Position numbers and translations under genes: made by a program. A stretch of 32,044 nucleotides of DNA from contig CAMULB010000011.1 in the NCBI GenBank assembly GCA_947089585.1, positions 1-32,044 on the forward strand, given 5' to 3'. Origin of the DNA: an uncultured Lachnospiraceae bacterium (GTDB lineage Bacteria; Bacillota; Clostridia; Lachnospirales; Lachnospiraceae). A model generated the notes under the pieces. The model was not told the DNA's origin and did not search any database. It saw nothing but the letters and a program-made list of their open reading frames with translations. Numbering within the stretch: position 1 is the stretch's first letter; each line of letters begins with the position of its first letter. Below are positions 15,138 to 24,526 of this stretch, one piece after another.

Positions 15138-17618
15138 AATATTAGAGCTTGGGTAATAAGAAAACATCGGCTTTTCCAGCCGGTATCCGTTCCCATAATA
15201 CATGGAGACATGATAGATGCCAAGATATCGCCCGTTCCCATTATTGCCATAGAAAATCAAATCGCCGGGCCTTAGATCCTCGATCTTGGCCGGTCCCCAA
15301 TACAATACCTTCCCTGTGTTGGCCATATGCTTGGCCATGTCTGCCGCCGTCGGCGCCCAAGAGCTGCCGCCAATCAGCCGGCTGTTTCTGCCATAAGCAC
15401 GGAACACCAGGGAACTGCAGTCATAATACCCTTCTGTCATCCGAAGCGGCTGGCTGTAAGTGGAGCGATCCATAATCGCCTTGCCTTCTGCACAGGCATT
15501 GAGCGCCGTCTGGGACGCACATTCAATCAGATATTGCAGCTCTTTTCCGTCAGCCACAACCGTAATCAGCGCCCGGCCGCCGTTTCGCACCGTAAAAGCG
15601 CCGCTTGCGTCTACCGTGGCCACCCCTTCGTTGGAGCTGCGGCAGGACACCTGGCTTTTGGCGGAAAGACCTGTGAGTGCAATCCTTCCGCTGCCGCCGG
15701 GCGCCGAAGCAAAGTAGTCGGACGAGAGCTTGGGATCGCTGACATATACCTTACAGCGCAAGGTTTTTCCGTCTACCTTGGCCGTCAGCACGGTACTGCC
15801 CTGTTTCTTGGCCACCAGCTTACCATCCGATTCTACGGAAGCTATGGATGATTTTTTACTCTTCCACTGAATCGAACTATATCCGTTCGTCCCTGTCAGG
15901 CCAACGCTCTTCTTCGTTGACGCAGCTGCAACCATCGTTGCCGACGCAAGCTTCGGGTCTGATACCTTCATCTTTGTCGTGTAATTCTTCTTTTTTCCAC
16001 TCGTGAACGTAACCGCCGCCGTAATTTTAGCCGAGCCGACCTTTTTGCCGGTGACAACGCCCCCGGAATCCACAGAAGCAACGCTGGAATTTGAAGAGCT
16101 CCACATTACTTTGGAGATCTCGCCCCCGGTATTGGTCAGCTTCAATTGCTTCGACGTATCCTTGGCAATGGAAAACTGCTGCAGATGAATTCCCCGGTCA
16201 TAAACCTTGACGGTACAGTGCTGGTTGAAGCTGACCAGCACCCCATTCATATAAGTGGAAAAGCTGACCGTGATGACAGCCTTTCCTTTGCCCCTGGCCT
16301 TGATCTCGCAACGATTTTGATCACTGTAAATCTCAATACTGCCGTCATTTTGACTGATATAAAATCTGGGCGTGCTGTAGGTCGGCACATTGCTTGCCAA
16401 AAGCGTGGCCTTCTGGCCGGCCATCAATGTCTTGCTGGTAAAATTGAGCTGGCAGGAATTTTTGACTACCTTCACCCTCCAGCTGGCTTTCGCCCCCGGA
16501 ATCGCAGCCGTAATCGTAACTGTTCCGCTGCCGATTCCAGTCACGATGCCGTTTCGATCTACCTTGGCAATTTTCGGATTCGAGCTTTTCCACTTGACCG
16601 AAACGGCAGGCAGCGCATTGGCATACAGCTGCAAGGTGCTGCCCTTAAAAATCGTCGTCACGCTGCTGCTGTTCCCGTAGGAAGCAACCGACGACCGAAT
16701 CGTAATCGTCGGCTTTTTTACCGTGACCTTGCATTTTTTTGTCACGCCGTGCGCTGTGGCTGTAATTGTTACCGTTCCGGTTCGTTTTCCGGTCACGACG
16801 CCCTTCTGATTGACTTGCGCAATCTTTGGATTCGACGATTTCCAAGTGACTTTTGCCGTCGGCGAAACCTGCATTTCAAGCGGAGCCGGATTCTTGAGAT
16901 AGACCGTTGCCTTCGATGGCAGTTTTACAAACGGCTGCTTCACCGTCACCCTACAGACGGCCGTAACCCCGTTTGCAGTGGCCGTAATCTCGGTTTTTCC
17001 AGCCTTCTTGGGGGTAATCGTTCCATCCTTGCCTACCGTCGCCACCGAAGTCTTGGAGGACTTCCATTGAATAGCCGCATTCGGATTCGCCTTCGCCTTC
17101 AGCTTCTCCTTGTTTTTTGCACCCAGGTAAATCGTGCACTCGGATCGGTCGAGGCTGATCGTGTTCTGCACCGTAATATAGCAAATGTCAAAAACCTGAT
17201 CCGACGAATCCTTTGGGTTGATGCAGGAAACCTTGATGCCAACAGTAGCGCTTCCGCTTGTACCGCCGCTTTTGGCCGTGATAACGCCGCCCTGCGAAAC
17301 GGTCGCGACCGTCGGATCCAGGGATTCAAATTTCAAATCCTTACTCGGCGCATCCGTCTGTACTTCCACAACCTGCGTCTCTCCCGGTTCAAGGACGTCT
17401 TTCTGCACCGACGCATAGAGGCTGTAAGAGCGGTATACCGCTTCCTCTTTTTCTGTGTCTCCGTCCGGCTGCTCCTCACGTTCCTCTTCTACAGCGGGAA
17501 GCTCCTCTGCCTGTGCGCGCTCCATGCGCTCGTTCACCTGCGCGCCGTGTACTGCCAGAGGCTCTGCCAGCATCAGAACGCCAAGCAGCAATGCCAGCCA
17601 TTGTTTACTCCTTCTCAT
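15111..17618 (-). CDS. Secreted Big2 repeat protein with C-terminal NlpC/P60 endopeptidase
   Basis: This is an 835-residue exported cell-wall protein. It has a signal peptide (MRRSKQWLALLLGVLMLAEP) and then an acidic segment. About seven Ig-like Big2 domains follow, recognisable by repeats such as WKSSNPKIAQVNQKGVVTG, GTVTITATAHGVTKKCKVTV and SVASVDSGGVVTGKKVGSAK. The C-terminal domain (about 705-835) is NlpC/P60: the nucleophile is Cys734 in YYDCSSLVFRAYG, RPGDLIFYG follows, and the base is His803 in IYHVSMYYGNG. Such enzymes cleave peptidoglycan stem peptides and the Big2 array acts as a spacer or adhesin. The start at 17618 was chosen because the signal peptide begins there with AAGGAA upstream; the longer frame to 17711 has no support. 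It follows the desulfidase-like gene by 86 bases. Confidence 0.92.
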   Translation of the reverse strand: MRRSKQWLALLLGVLMLAEPLAVHGAQVNERMERAQAEELPAVEEEREEQPDGDTEKEEAVYRSYSLYASVQKDVLEPGETQVVEVQTDAPSKDLKFESLDPTVATVSQGGVITAKSGGTSGSATVGIKVSCINPKDSSDQVFDICYITVQNTISLDRSECTIYLGAKNKEKLKAKANPNAAIQWKSSKTSVATVGKDGTITPKKAGKTEITATANGVTAVCRVTVKQPFVKLPSKATVYLKNPAPLEMQVSPTAKVTWKSSNPKIAQVNQKGVVTGKRTGTVTITATAHGVTKKCKVTVKKPTITIRSSVASYGNSSSVTTIFKGSTLQLYANALPAVSVKWKSSNPKIAKVDRNGIVTGIGSGTVTITAAIPGAKASWRVKVVKNSCQLNFTSKTLMAGQKATLLASNVPTYSTPRFYISQNDGSIEIYSDQNRCEIKARGKGKAVITVSFSTYMNGVLVSFNQHCTVKVYDRGIHLQQFSIAKDTSKQLKLTNTGGEISKVMWSSSNSSVASVDSGGVVTGKKVGSAKITAAVTFTSGKKKNYTTKMKVSDPKLASATMVAAASTKKSVGLTGTNGYSSIQWKSKKSSIASVESDGKLVAKKQGSTVLTAKVDGKTLRCKVYVSDPKLSSDYFASAPGGSGRIALTGLSAKSQVSCRSSNEGVATVDASGAFTVRNGGRALITVVADGKELQYLIECASQTALNACAEGKAIMDRSTYSQPLRMTEGYYDCSSLVFRAYGRNSRLIGGSSWAPTAADMAKHMANTGKVLYWGPAKIEDLRPGDLIFYGNNGNGRYLGIYHVSMYYGNGYRLEKPMFSYYPSSNIVMIARPVP

Positions 17619-17704
17619 TTGTCGATTCCTTCTTTCTCTTTTTTGTCCGGCGAGCGTAATTGCCGCCAAAATCCTCTCACCCCAGAGGGCTGTTCCAAGC
17701 TCAG

Positions 17705-18976
17705 TCAGCAAATCATCATGCGGATGATCTCTTCATTCGTCTCCCGCATGCCTTCCCGTCCCAGGCGTCCAATGTTGCGAATGGATGCCTCAACGCCTTT
17801 CTTAATAATTCCGTCCCCACCGTAAAATTGCTGCCCGTTTTTGAACATCTCATAGCCCAAAATTCCGGCATCCACCGAAGAAGCGATTTTTGCGGCGCAG
17901 GACGCTTTCGCGCCGTCACAGATCATCCCGGAAACCACCGCCAGCGCATTGACAATCGTATGCACAACACCTTCATCTTTGCCGCCGCACAGATAAGCAA
18001 TGGCCGCTCCCGCCGCCGCTCCCGCGGTTACGGCTCCGCAATAGGCGCTCAAGCGTCCGATGCCGGATTTGAGATGAATGGCCGTCAGATTTGAAAGCGC
18101 CAGCGCACGATAGAGCTCCTCCTCACTGGCCTTGCGCGCGCGGGCATAGACTACCACGGGCACACAGCAGGTAATCCCCTGGTTGCCGCTGCCGCAATTG
18201 ATGATCACCGGCATCTCACAGCCGTTCATGCGGGCGTCTGAACCGGCCGCTGCCAACGCCTTCGCCCGGTTGGCGACCGATTCCCCACCGGACTTTAAGA
18301 GCACCGTGCCGATATTGGCCCCGTAATCCCCGCGCAGCCCTTCCTCGGCAATGGCCATATTAAAATCCATCTGCCGCTTCAACAGCTCTTCTATGTCCTT
18401 GATCTCTACCCGTTTCGTAAAATCCAAAATCCGCTCCATCGAAAGAAGCGCGTGGTCGGTCAGACCCCGCTCTTCCTCTCCCTCAATCGGAAGCTGTTCG
18501 ATCACTTTTCCGTCCTTCTCGATCTCAACGACGTTCGTGTGATAATTGACAATCCGCACGCGCGCACTGGAGCTCTGAGTCGAGACTGAAACAGCCAGAT
18601 CAAACGTCAATCCGCGGTCTACATGGACTACTTCCATCGGCGTCTGCTCCAAATATTCCCGCATCTGTCGTCTCTGCTCTGGACTGACGGAAGCAATGAC
18701 CTCCAGATTGCGGCCGGCGTCCCCGGCAATCAGACCGGCCGCACAGGCAGCCGGGATTCCCTTCAATCCATCCGTGTTGGGAACGATCACACTTTTTACA
18801 TTCTTGATGATACTGCCGCTGGCTTCAATTTTTACCTGCTGGGGCAGCGCCCCCAATACCTCCCTGGCCTTGGCTGCGGCATAAGCTAGGGCAATCGGCT
18901 CTGTACAGCCCATAGCCGGAACCAGCTCTTCCTTCAGAATTGCCAGACATGCCTCGTCCATTTCATGTTTCTCCAT
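17705..18976 (-). CDS. L-cysteine desulfidase/UPF0597-family protein (CyuA/YhaM-like)
   Basis: This is a 423-residue cytoplasmic protein of the family that includes the Fe-S dependent L-cysteine desulfidase CyuA, related to the alpha subunit of L-serine dehydratase. Known members degrade cysteine to sulfide, ammonia and pyruvate. Visible landmarks are LVPAMGCTEPIALAYA with Cys24, IKNVKSVIVPNTDGLKG, IINCGSGNQGITCCVPVVVY, IGRLSAYCGAVTAG and GMICDGAKASCAAKIASS. Cysteines at the positions used for the [4Fe-4S] cluster are present. The start at 18976 has AGAGG 5 bases upstream and fits the family better than the longer ATG at 19000. It lies 20 bases after the C1-peptidase gene and before the NlpC/P60 gene, an unexpected position between two exported proteins. 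Confidence 0.9.
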   Translation of the reverse strand: MEKHEMDEACLAILKEELVPAMGCTEPIALAYAAAKAREVLGALPQQVKIEASGSIIKNVKSVIVPNTDGLKGIPAACAAGLIAGDAGRNLEVIASVSPEQRRQMREYLEQTPMEVVHVDRGLTFDLAVSVSTQSSSARVRIVNYHTNVVEIEKDGKVIEQLPIEGEEERGLTDHALLSMERILDFTKRVEIKDIEELLKRQMDFNMAIAEEGLRGDYGANIGTVLLKSGGESVANRAKALAAAGSDARMNGCEMPVIINCGSGNQGITCCVPVVVYARARKASEEELYRALALSNLTAIHLKSGIGRLSAYCGAVTAGAAAGAAIAYLCGGKDEGVVHTIVNALAVVSGMICDGAKASCAAKIASSVDAGILGYEMFKNGQQFYGGDGIIKKGVEASIRNIGRLGREGMRETNEEIIRMMIC

Positions 18977-18996
18977 AGTACCTCTCCCTTTTCTGA

Positions 18997-21555
18997 TCAC
19001 TTTGATTTCGTCTTCACCTTAACCGGAGCAGAAAAGGCTCCGTACAGTGTCGTTTTTCCTACCTTGCGGTAAGCCCGCACCTTATATTGGTACGTGGTAT
19101 TCCTTTTGAGTGAAGAAAGCTTCTTGCTGACGGTACTTCCCTTGCTCACAGAAGCAGCCTTCTGGTATTTCTTTTTCGCCTTGTTGTAAACGTAAATCTG
19201 ATAACCGCTGGCCCCAGCCGTCTTGTTCCAAGACAGCTTGACGCTGTTCTTGCCGGAAGCTTTTGCTTTCAGCGCATTGACCTTGCCTGGCTTTACAGCG
19301 CCGGCAGCGACCTCCGAAAACGGGCCGGTATAGGTTTTACTGCCGCTCTTGCGATAAGCCCGCACTTTAAAATAATACGTTGTCTTGCTCTTCGCTTTTT
19401 TGTAGGTATAAGACCTCGCACTGCTTCCCTTTACCGTCGCCACCTTGCGGTACTTCCCACTAGCTGAGGTCGCGACATAAACCTGGTATCCGCTGGCCTT
19501 ACTGTTTTTTGCCCAGCTAAGCTTCAGAGAAGCCGTCTGTGCCGATACCTTTGGCTTCTTTACGGCGTCAATTTTAATTTTATAGTCTGCTTTGAGTGAG
19601 CCCTGGTAAAAATTGCCCCGAAACTTGACCGTCACCTGATACGTACCGGGAGCGGCTGATTTCGGATTGCTGTATGTAACCGTATAATGAGCCGGATCAA
19701 TCGCTTTGCCGTCCTTGTCATAGACTCCCTTCACCTTTGGATAATTCACCTTGCCGTTGCAGGTATATTCCGTCTTCGACAGCTTGATCTTGGATGGCTG
19801 ACGAATCTTTTTTTCGTACAGCGTCGTCCCGTTCTTTTTGGCCGCAAGCGTTCCGTCCCCGCTGGCTGCACGATTGGTAAACGCCTTGATTCTGGCGCAG
19901 GCGTTGTAGCTATGCAAATCCACGGACGACATCCCCGTCTCCAGCTGATAGCTTTGCCCCGAATTGGTGCTGCTGACAAACTGAAACACACCTCCCCCCT
20001 CGGTGTACGACGTATCCAAAAAGACTCTGGCCCCGTCCTTGAACGTAAACACGACAGAAAACGAATGGCCCGGCTTGAGAAGCACCGGCTGTTGAAGCTT
20101 GATGGTATGATACCCAACATAGACAAACTCGCCCTTCTGAGGGGTAAACAGAAGCGGCGTGCCGCTGGTCGGATTGCCTGGCTTGGGATCTTGATAAATC
20201 TGAACGGAATAGGGTGTGTTGGTGGAGGACATGCCGATGGAAACCGACTCCAACAGCTGAGCGCCCTCTCCCTTCAATTGAAAGACATTGGCCATACTGC
20301 CGCCAACTCCCACCTGGCGGCTCTGCATTCCACAGCTTCCGTCATACTGATAATTGTAATCGTAATTGTCTGCATCCTCAAAATCAAAGACCATCACCCG
20401 CTCTTCCAGCGTCGGTTCCTGATAAGAGAGCCAGAAATATCCGTCGTCCCCCCAGTCGCCCCAGCTGTTGCGCACCAGCCACGCGCCGTCTATGTCGGGC
20501 TGATTCTCCGGATCAAAATTTTCCCGGCTGTACTGATCGTCCCAGCCGACAATCGCGATCGCATGGCCTGTAAAATATTTTGCAACAAGCGGAGAATTCC
20601 ACAATGCACCGGAATAATAGGAGCTTTTTTCCTCATAATGCCCTTTTGAATAATCCTTATACGCGCCTGCAACCGCACCATACTGCATAATCATCTGCTT
20701 TACAAGATCGGTTTGTCCCAGTAAAATCCAATACGCGTTCTGCATATGTACTTTATTTTGATATGCCACTGTATCATGCAAAATACCGCGCGTGGCCGCA
20801 ATGCTGCTGTAAGGCGCTGCCGTTTCATCCGCGCCGCCCTTCCAGCCGGCCAGCGCCCAGGTCGTCAGCATGTTGTTCCCGCCCAGCTGCAGATAGCTGC
20901 GGCCGGAATCGACCGGCTCCGTGCCGTTTAATACCGTCTGGCCAACGCGAATCAGCATCTTGTCTCCAGTCGTATTGCGCAGCGGATCGTCCACATGAAA
21001 ATACGTAAATCGCGCCACCTGATACTCGGACAGATCAATGCTTTGATCCGCCACTTTCCCGTCTACCTGCTTTTTCTGGAAAATCAGTCCGCCTTCCGCA
21101 GCTGCCATGGCCGCAAAAGCCCAGCAGGTTCCATAAAGCCCCTGATCCCGCACCGCCGGCAGCCGCTGCCTGTTATCCCAGGCGGATGGCAGTCCCTGCC
21201 CGTAGGCGCCGACTCCTTCGCACGCTCCCGTCTCCACCGGCTGCATGTCAAACGGAATCTGCACGTAACCGCCAGGCCGCGTCAGCGCCTCATCCCCGGC
21301 CGATTCTGGTTCTGTTTCCGCCGCCGGCTCGTTTTCGCTCGCTTGCGACACCGCTTGCTCTTTTGGCCCGCTCCCCACTTCCTCCGCCGGCTCGTTTTCA
21401 CTCACCTTTTCCGGTTGCAAGGGCGTTATTTCCGCCGCCTGTTCTTGCCGCACCCCCGTTGACGACGCCTGCGCGATTCCCCCCGGCACAAGATCAAAAA
21501 CTGCCGAAACAGCCAGACAAACCGCTAACAGACCGGCAATGCTCTGTTTCTTCAT
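18997..21555 (-). CDS. Secreted C1-family (papain-like) cysteine peptidase with C-terminal fibronectin-type domains
   Basis: This is an 852-residue exported protein. A signal peptide (MKKQSIAGLLAVCLAVSA) is followed by a Glu/Ala-rich spacer containing SENEPA twice. The papain-like catalytic domain spans about 120-400. Cys144 lies in DQGLYGTCWAFAA, His331 in GHAIAIVGWDD and Asn363 in WLVRNSWGDWGDDGYFWLSY, so the triad looks intact. A beta-rich lectin-like domain follows (about 400-560), then a linker domain. Two fibronectin type III-like modules close the protein (about 670-850; SGYQVYVATSASGKYRKVA and SGYQIYVYNKAKKKYQKAA). The start at 21555 has GGAGG 6 bases upstream. It probably acts at the surface, on host or wall proteins. 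It is the first gene of a likely operon with the desulfidase-like and NlpC/P60 genes. Confidence 0.92.
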   Translation of the reverse strand: MKKQSIAGLLAVCLAVSAVFDLVPGGIAQASSTGVRQEQAAEITPLQPEKVSENEPAEEVGSGPKEQAVSQASENEPAAETEPESAGDEALTRPGGYVQIPFDMQPVETGACEGVGAYGQGLPSAWDNRQRLPAVRDQGLYGTCWAFAAMAAAEGGLIFQKKQVDGKVADQSIDLSEYQVARFTYFHVDDPLRNTTGDKMLIRVGQTVLNGTEPVDSGRSYLQLGGNNMLTTWALAGWKGGADETAAPYSSIAATRGILHDTVAYQNKVHMQNAYWILLGQTDLVKQMIMQYGAVAGAYKDYSKGHYEEKSSYYSGALWNSPLVAKYFTGHAIAIVGWDDQYSRENFDPENQPDIDGAWLVRNSWGDWGDDGYFWLSYQEPTLEERVMVFDFEDADNYDYNYQYDGSCGMQSRQVGVGGSMANVFQLKGEGAQLLESVSIGMSSTNTPYSVQIYQDPKPGNPTSGTPLLFTPQKGEFVYVGYHTIKLQQPVLLKPGHSFSVVFTFKDGARVFLDTSYTEGGGVFQFVSSTNSGQSYQLETGMSSVDLHSYNACARIKAFTNRAASGDGTLAAKKNGTTLYEKKIRQPSKIKLSKTEYTCNGKVNYPKVKGVYDKDGKAIDPAHYTVTYSNPKSAAPGTYQVTVKFRGNFYQGSLKADYKIKIDAVKKPKVSAQTASLKLSWAKNSKASGYQVYVATSASGKYRKVATVKGSSARSYTYKKAKSKTTYYFKVRAYRKSGSKTYTGPFSEVAAGAVKPGKVNALKAKASGKNSVKLSWNKTAGASGYQIYVYNKAKKKYQKAASVSKGSTVSKKLSSLKRNTTYQYKVRAYRKVGKTTLYGAFSAPVKVKTKSK

Positions 21556-21591
21556 AGGCTTCCTCCTCTCTACACCTTCAAAAACAGGCCG

Positions 21592-21668
21592 AAAAGGGAC
21601 ATTCCCAAACGCATCCGGGCAGCGGCGAATCACTCTCGCTGCACCCGGAAACGTGGATGTCCCTTTTT
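21592..21668 (-). terminator. Two-tier hairpin after the DUF6465 gene
   Basis: An outer 11-bp stem (AAAAGGGACAT 21592-21602 with 21657-21667) encloses an inner CCGGGCAGCG/CGCTGCACCCGG hairpin. On the minus strand it ends in TCCCTTTTCGG. It lies between the DUF6465 stop and the peptidase start, so it may terminate the first or form a leader structure of the second. CGGCGAAT (21623-21630) is also complementary to ATTCGCCG (21687-21694), allowing an alternative fold. Confidence 0.55.
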
Positions 21669-21697
21669 GCCTTGACCACTTGTGAAATTCGCCGAAG

Positions 21698-22228
21698 CTA
21701 CAAGCTTACGCTTCCAGTTTCGTCGCCGTTCACAACAAAGTAGGCCATATTCTCTTCCGGCTTCACATAAACCGTAAACTCTTTCACCGACTTCAGATCT
21801 CCTTCATATGCGTCCTTTGCCTTCTCCATAATCTCGGAAATCTCCAGCTCCTTGCCAGCATACTGAATATATATCGACTCTTTAGCCTTCTTGCTGCCGG
21901 CTGCTGCCTTCGGCTTTTCGGCCGGCGTCTTGGCTGAGGCTTCTTTCTTCACCGTCGTCTTCTTGGTCTTAGTCTCCGCCTTCGCGGGCGCTTTCTTAGT
22001 CTCTGCCTTCACCGCTTCAACCGCCTCCGCTTTCGCCGCTGCAGGAGCTTTTACTTCCGTTTCCTGAACTGCGGCAGAGGCTTTGCTCGCTGCCTTCGCT
22101 GCAGGCGTCGTCTCTGCTGATTTACCCCCTACTGCCTGAACGGTCTCCTTCACTTCTACTGTTCTGGTACTCTTCTTCGTGTCCGTCTCTGATGATGTTC
22201 CCTTTTTTACATCACTTACTTTAGGCAT
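21698..22228 (-). CDS. DUF6465-family protein with Lys/Ala-rich histone-like tail
   Basis: This is a 176-residue protein. Residues 1-115 are low complexity, rich in Lys, Ala, Thr and Glu (AAKAASKASAAVQETEVKAP, KAPAKAETKTKKTTVKKEAS). They resemble the tails of histone H1-like bacterial proteins and are probably disordered. The C-terminal 60 residues form a small domain: ESIYIQYAGKELEISEIMEK, then KEFTVYVKPEENMAYFVVNG. This YVKPEE..AYFV.NG signature is what I know from DUF6465 proteins of Lachnospiraceae; function unknown. A nucleic acid-binding or structural role is inference from the tail. The gene has its own strong promoter (22271-22299), a GGAGG ribosome site 8 bases upstream and a hairpin after the stop. 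It looks like a well-expressed single gene. Confidence 0.8.
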   Translation of the reverse strand: MPKVSDVKKGTSSETDTKKSTRTVEVKETVQAVGGKSAETTPAAKAASKASAAVQETEVKAPAAAKAEAVEAVKAETKKAPAKAETKTKKTTVKKEASAKTPAEKPKAAAGSKKAKESIYIQYAGKELEISEIMEKAKDAYEGDLKSVKEFTVYVKPEENMAYFVVNGDETGSVSL

Positions 22229-22270
22229 TTCTCTTCCTCCAAAATTCTCTCAAACCTCACTAACCTCTGT

Positions 22271-22299
22271 ATTATACTGCTTTTTACTTAGAAAATCAA
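22271..22299 (-). promoter_or_regulatory. Sigma-A promoter of the DUF6465 gene
   Basis: On the minus strand TTGATT (22299-22294), a 17-base spacer and a perfect TATAAT (22276-22271). The start codon is 43 bases beyond the -10 box, behind GGAGG. Confidence 0.75.
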
Positions 22300-22308
22300 A
22301 TAAAAGTT

Positions 22309-23469
22309 TTAAAATTGTAACAATCGCTCCATCGCTTCGCAGATTACAGAGCGGGGACTGGCAATATTGACCCGTAAATACGCGGCTCCCTCCGGGCCAA
22401 ACATGCTCCCCTCGTTCAGCCACAGCCGAGCCTTCGTCCGCAGCCGCGCGTGCAGCTGTTCCGCTGTGTAGCCGTATTCCGACACGTCCAGCCAGATCAT
22501 GTATGTCCCTTCCGGCTCCACCAGCTTCATCTTCGGAAGCTTCTCCTTCAGGAAGGAACGAATATAAGCCAAATTGCCCTCCAGATAGTCCAAAAGCTCC
22601 AAAAGCCAGGGCTCCCCATAGCGATATGCCGCCTCACAGGCGGCAAGACCAAACAGCCCTGCTTCTTGACAGGACACTCGCTCTAGCTCCGCTTCCATTT
22701 TTTCACGCCACTCCGAATTGGGAATGAAACTATTGGAAATCTGCAGCCCGGCCAAGTTAAACGTCTTACTTGGCGCCGTACAGATCATACAGTGATCGGC
22801 AAATGCTTCGCCAAGTGAGGCAAAAGTATGGTGGCGATACCCCGGACGGATAAAATCGCAATGGATCTCATCTGCAACCACAAACACCTGATGGCGCAGG
22901 CAAATCTCTCCCATCCGGCACAGCTCCTCCTCGCTCCACACACGCCCGACTGGATTGTGCGGGCTGCAGAGCAAAAACAACTTCACGTTATGATCAACAA
23001 TCTTTCTTTCAAAATCATCAAAATCAATGCGGTAGCTTCCGTTCTCATAGACCAGCGGATTGTTGACCACAACACGCTCATTTGCTTCCACCACCTTGCT
23101 GAAGGGAAAATAAACCGGCCGCTGAAGAAGCACCCCGTCCCCCTTCTCAGTAAATGCCCGCACCGCAGCCGCGAGTGCAAACACCACACCGGGCGTCTGT
23201 ATCATCCATTCTTCTTGAATCTCCCAGCCAAATCGGCGCGAAAACCACTGTCTGACTGCTTCAAAATAGCTGTCCTTACAGAGCGTATAGCCGTAAATGC
23301 GCTGACCGGCTGCCTTCTTTAACGCTTCTTCCACCTCCGGCGGCACAGCAAAATCCATATCCGCCACCCACAGCGGGATCGTATCCTCCGGGAACCCTTG
23401 CTTTGCAATCAGATCGACCTTCACGCTTCCGGTGTTCCTGCGGTCGATCCTTGTATCAAAATCGTACAT
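22309..23469 (-). CDS. MalY/PatB-type PLP enzyme (cystathionine beta-lyase/aminotransferase)
   Basis: This is a 386-residue fold-type I pyridoxal-phosphate enzyme. The opening YDFDTRIDRRNTGSVK and PLWVADMDFAVPPEV are diagnostic of the MalY/PatB group. The cofactor site shows CSPHNPVGRVW (Asn), VVADEIHCDFI (Asp200) and APSKTFNLAGL (Lys235, the Schiff base lysine), with an RVNIASPR arginine near the C-terminus that binds the substrate carboxylate. Characterised relatives split cystathionine or cysteine conjugates (C-S lyase) to pyruvate and ammonia, and some act as aminotransferases; the exact substrate cannot be read from the sequence. ATG 23469 has GAGGAG 7 bases upstream. It starts 40 bases after galE and may be read from the galE promoter. 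Confidence 0.9.
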   Translation of the reverse strand: MYDFDTRIDRRNTGSVKVDLIAKQGFPEDTIPLWVADMDFAVPPEVEEALKKAAGQRIYGYTLCKDSYFEAVRQWFSRRFGWEIQEEWMIQTPGVVFALAAAVRAFTEKGDGVLLQRPVYFPFSKVVEANERVVVNNPLVYENGSYRIDFDDFERKIVDHNVKLFLLCSPHNPVGRVWSEEELCRMGEICLRHQVFVVADEIHCDFIRPGYRHHTFASLGEAFADHCMICTAPSKTFNLAGLQISNSFIPNSEWREKMEAELERVSCQEAGLFGLAACEAAYRYGEPWLLELLDYLEGNLAYIRSFLKEKLPKMKLVEPEGTYMIWLDVSEYGYTAEQLHARLRTKARLWLNEGSMFGPEGAAYLRVNIASPRSVICEAMERLLQF

Positions 23470-23509
23470 ACCTACTCCTCATATCAAATTGCTCGGTCAA
23501 GCGAGCGCT

Positions 23510-24526
23510 TCACGCCTCATACCCGTTGGGGTTCTTGCTCTGCCAACGCCAGGAATCCGCACACATACGCTCAATGCCGTACTCTGCTTCCCAGCCCAGC
23601 TCCGCCTTGGCTTTGGCGGCATCGGCATAGCAGGTGGCAATATCACCGGGACGCCGCGGCTTGATCTCATAAGGAACCTTTTTGCCGCATGCCTTTTCAA
23701 AGGCCGCGACCACCTCAAGCACGCTGTAGCCATTTCCTGTTCCCAGATTATAAATGCTGACACCAGATTGATCTTCAATCTTCTTCAATGCCTTGACATG
23801 GCCCTTGGCCAAATCTACCACGTGGATATAATCCCGTACCCCGGTGCCGTCCGGCGTATCGTAATCATCCCCAAACACACCCAGGCACTGCAGCTTACCG
23901 ACCGCCACCTGCGCAATATAGGGCAGCAGATTGTTGGGGATTCCCTTGGGATCCTCACCGATCAATCCGCTCTCATGCGCGCCAATGGGGTTAAAATAGC
24001 GCAGCAGTACAACATTCCACTGCGGATCTGCCACATGCAAATCCATCAAAATCTGCTCCAGCATCGACTTCGTCTGCCCATAGGGGTTGGTAATCTTACC
24101 CTTGGGACACTCCTCCGTAATCGGAATCATCGCCGGATCTCCGTACACCGTGGCGGAAGAGCTGAAAATGATGTTTTTCACCTGATGCGCCCGCATCACA
24201 TCGCAGAGCAGCAGCGTGCCCGTAATGTTGTTATGATAATACTCCAAAGGCTTGGCAACCGATTCGCCCACTGCCTTTAAGCCGGCAAAATGAATCACCG
24301 AATCAATCTGTTCTTTTTCAAATACCTGGTTCATACCCTCCCGGTCCAAAATATCCACCTGGTAAAACGGAACCCGCTTGCCGGTAATCTGCGCAACCCG
24401 CTCCAACGATTTTTCACTGGAATTTGATAAATTGTCGAGTACGACCACCTCATATCCGGCCTGAATCAATTCAATGCATGTGTGGCTGCCGATGTAGCCG
24501 GCGCCTCCTGTTACTAATATCGCCAT
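23510..24526 (-). CDS. galE: UDP-glucose 4-epimerase
   Basis: This 338-residue enzyme interconverts UDP-galactose and UDP-glucose (Leloir pathway and supply of UDP-Gal for surface glycans). It is an extended short-chain dehydrogenase with the NAD-binding GGAGYIG at residues 7-13. The catalytic SSSATVYG has Ser124 and the YGQTK motif has Tyr149 and Lys153. The substrate part shows [17 protein letters not shown] and [15 protein letters not shown]. Length matches the family. The start at 24526 (GGAGGT 8 bases upstream) was preferred over the longer frame to 24625, whose extension lies in the promoter and leader. It has its own promoter at 24616-24644 and no other Leloir genes nearby. Confidence 0.96.
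   Translation of the reverse strand: MAILVTGGAGYIGSHTCIELIQAGYEVVVLDNLSNSSEKSLERVAQITGKRVPFYQVDILDREGMNQVFEKEQIDSVIHFAGLKAVGESVAKPLEYYHNNITGTLLLCDVMRAHQVKNIIFSSSATVYGDPAMIPITEECPKGKITNPYGQTKSMLEQILMDLHVADPQWNVVLLRYFNPIGAHESGLIGEDPKGIPNNLLPYIAQVAVGKLQCLGVFGDDYDTPDGTGVRDYIHVVDLAKGHVKALKKIEDQSGVSIYNLGTGNGYSVLEVVAAFEKACGKKVPYEIKPRRPGDIATCYADAAKAKAELGWEAEYGIERMCADSWRWQSKNPNGYEA

Noticed and set aside
16146..17825. Long plus-strand frame of 559 codons
   Set aside because: It is the complement of the repetitive Big2 domain region; no ribosome site, no recognisable protein, and the minus strand has clear domains and a signal peptide.
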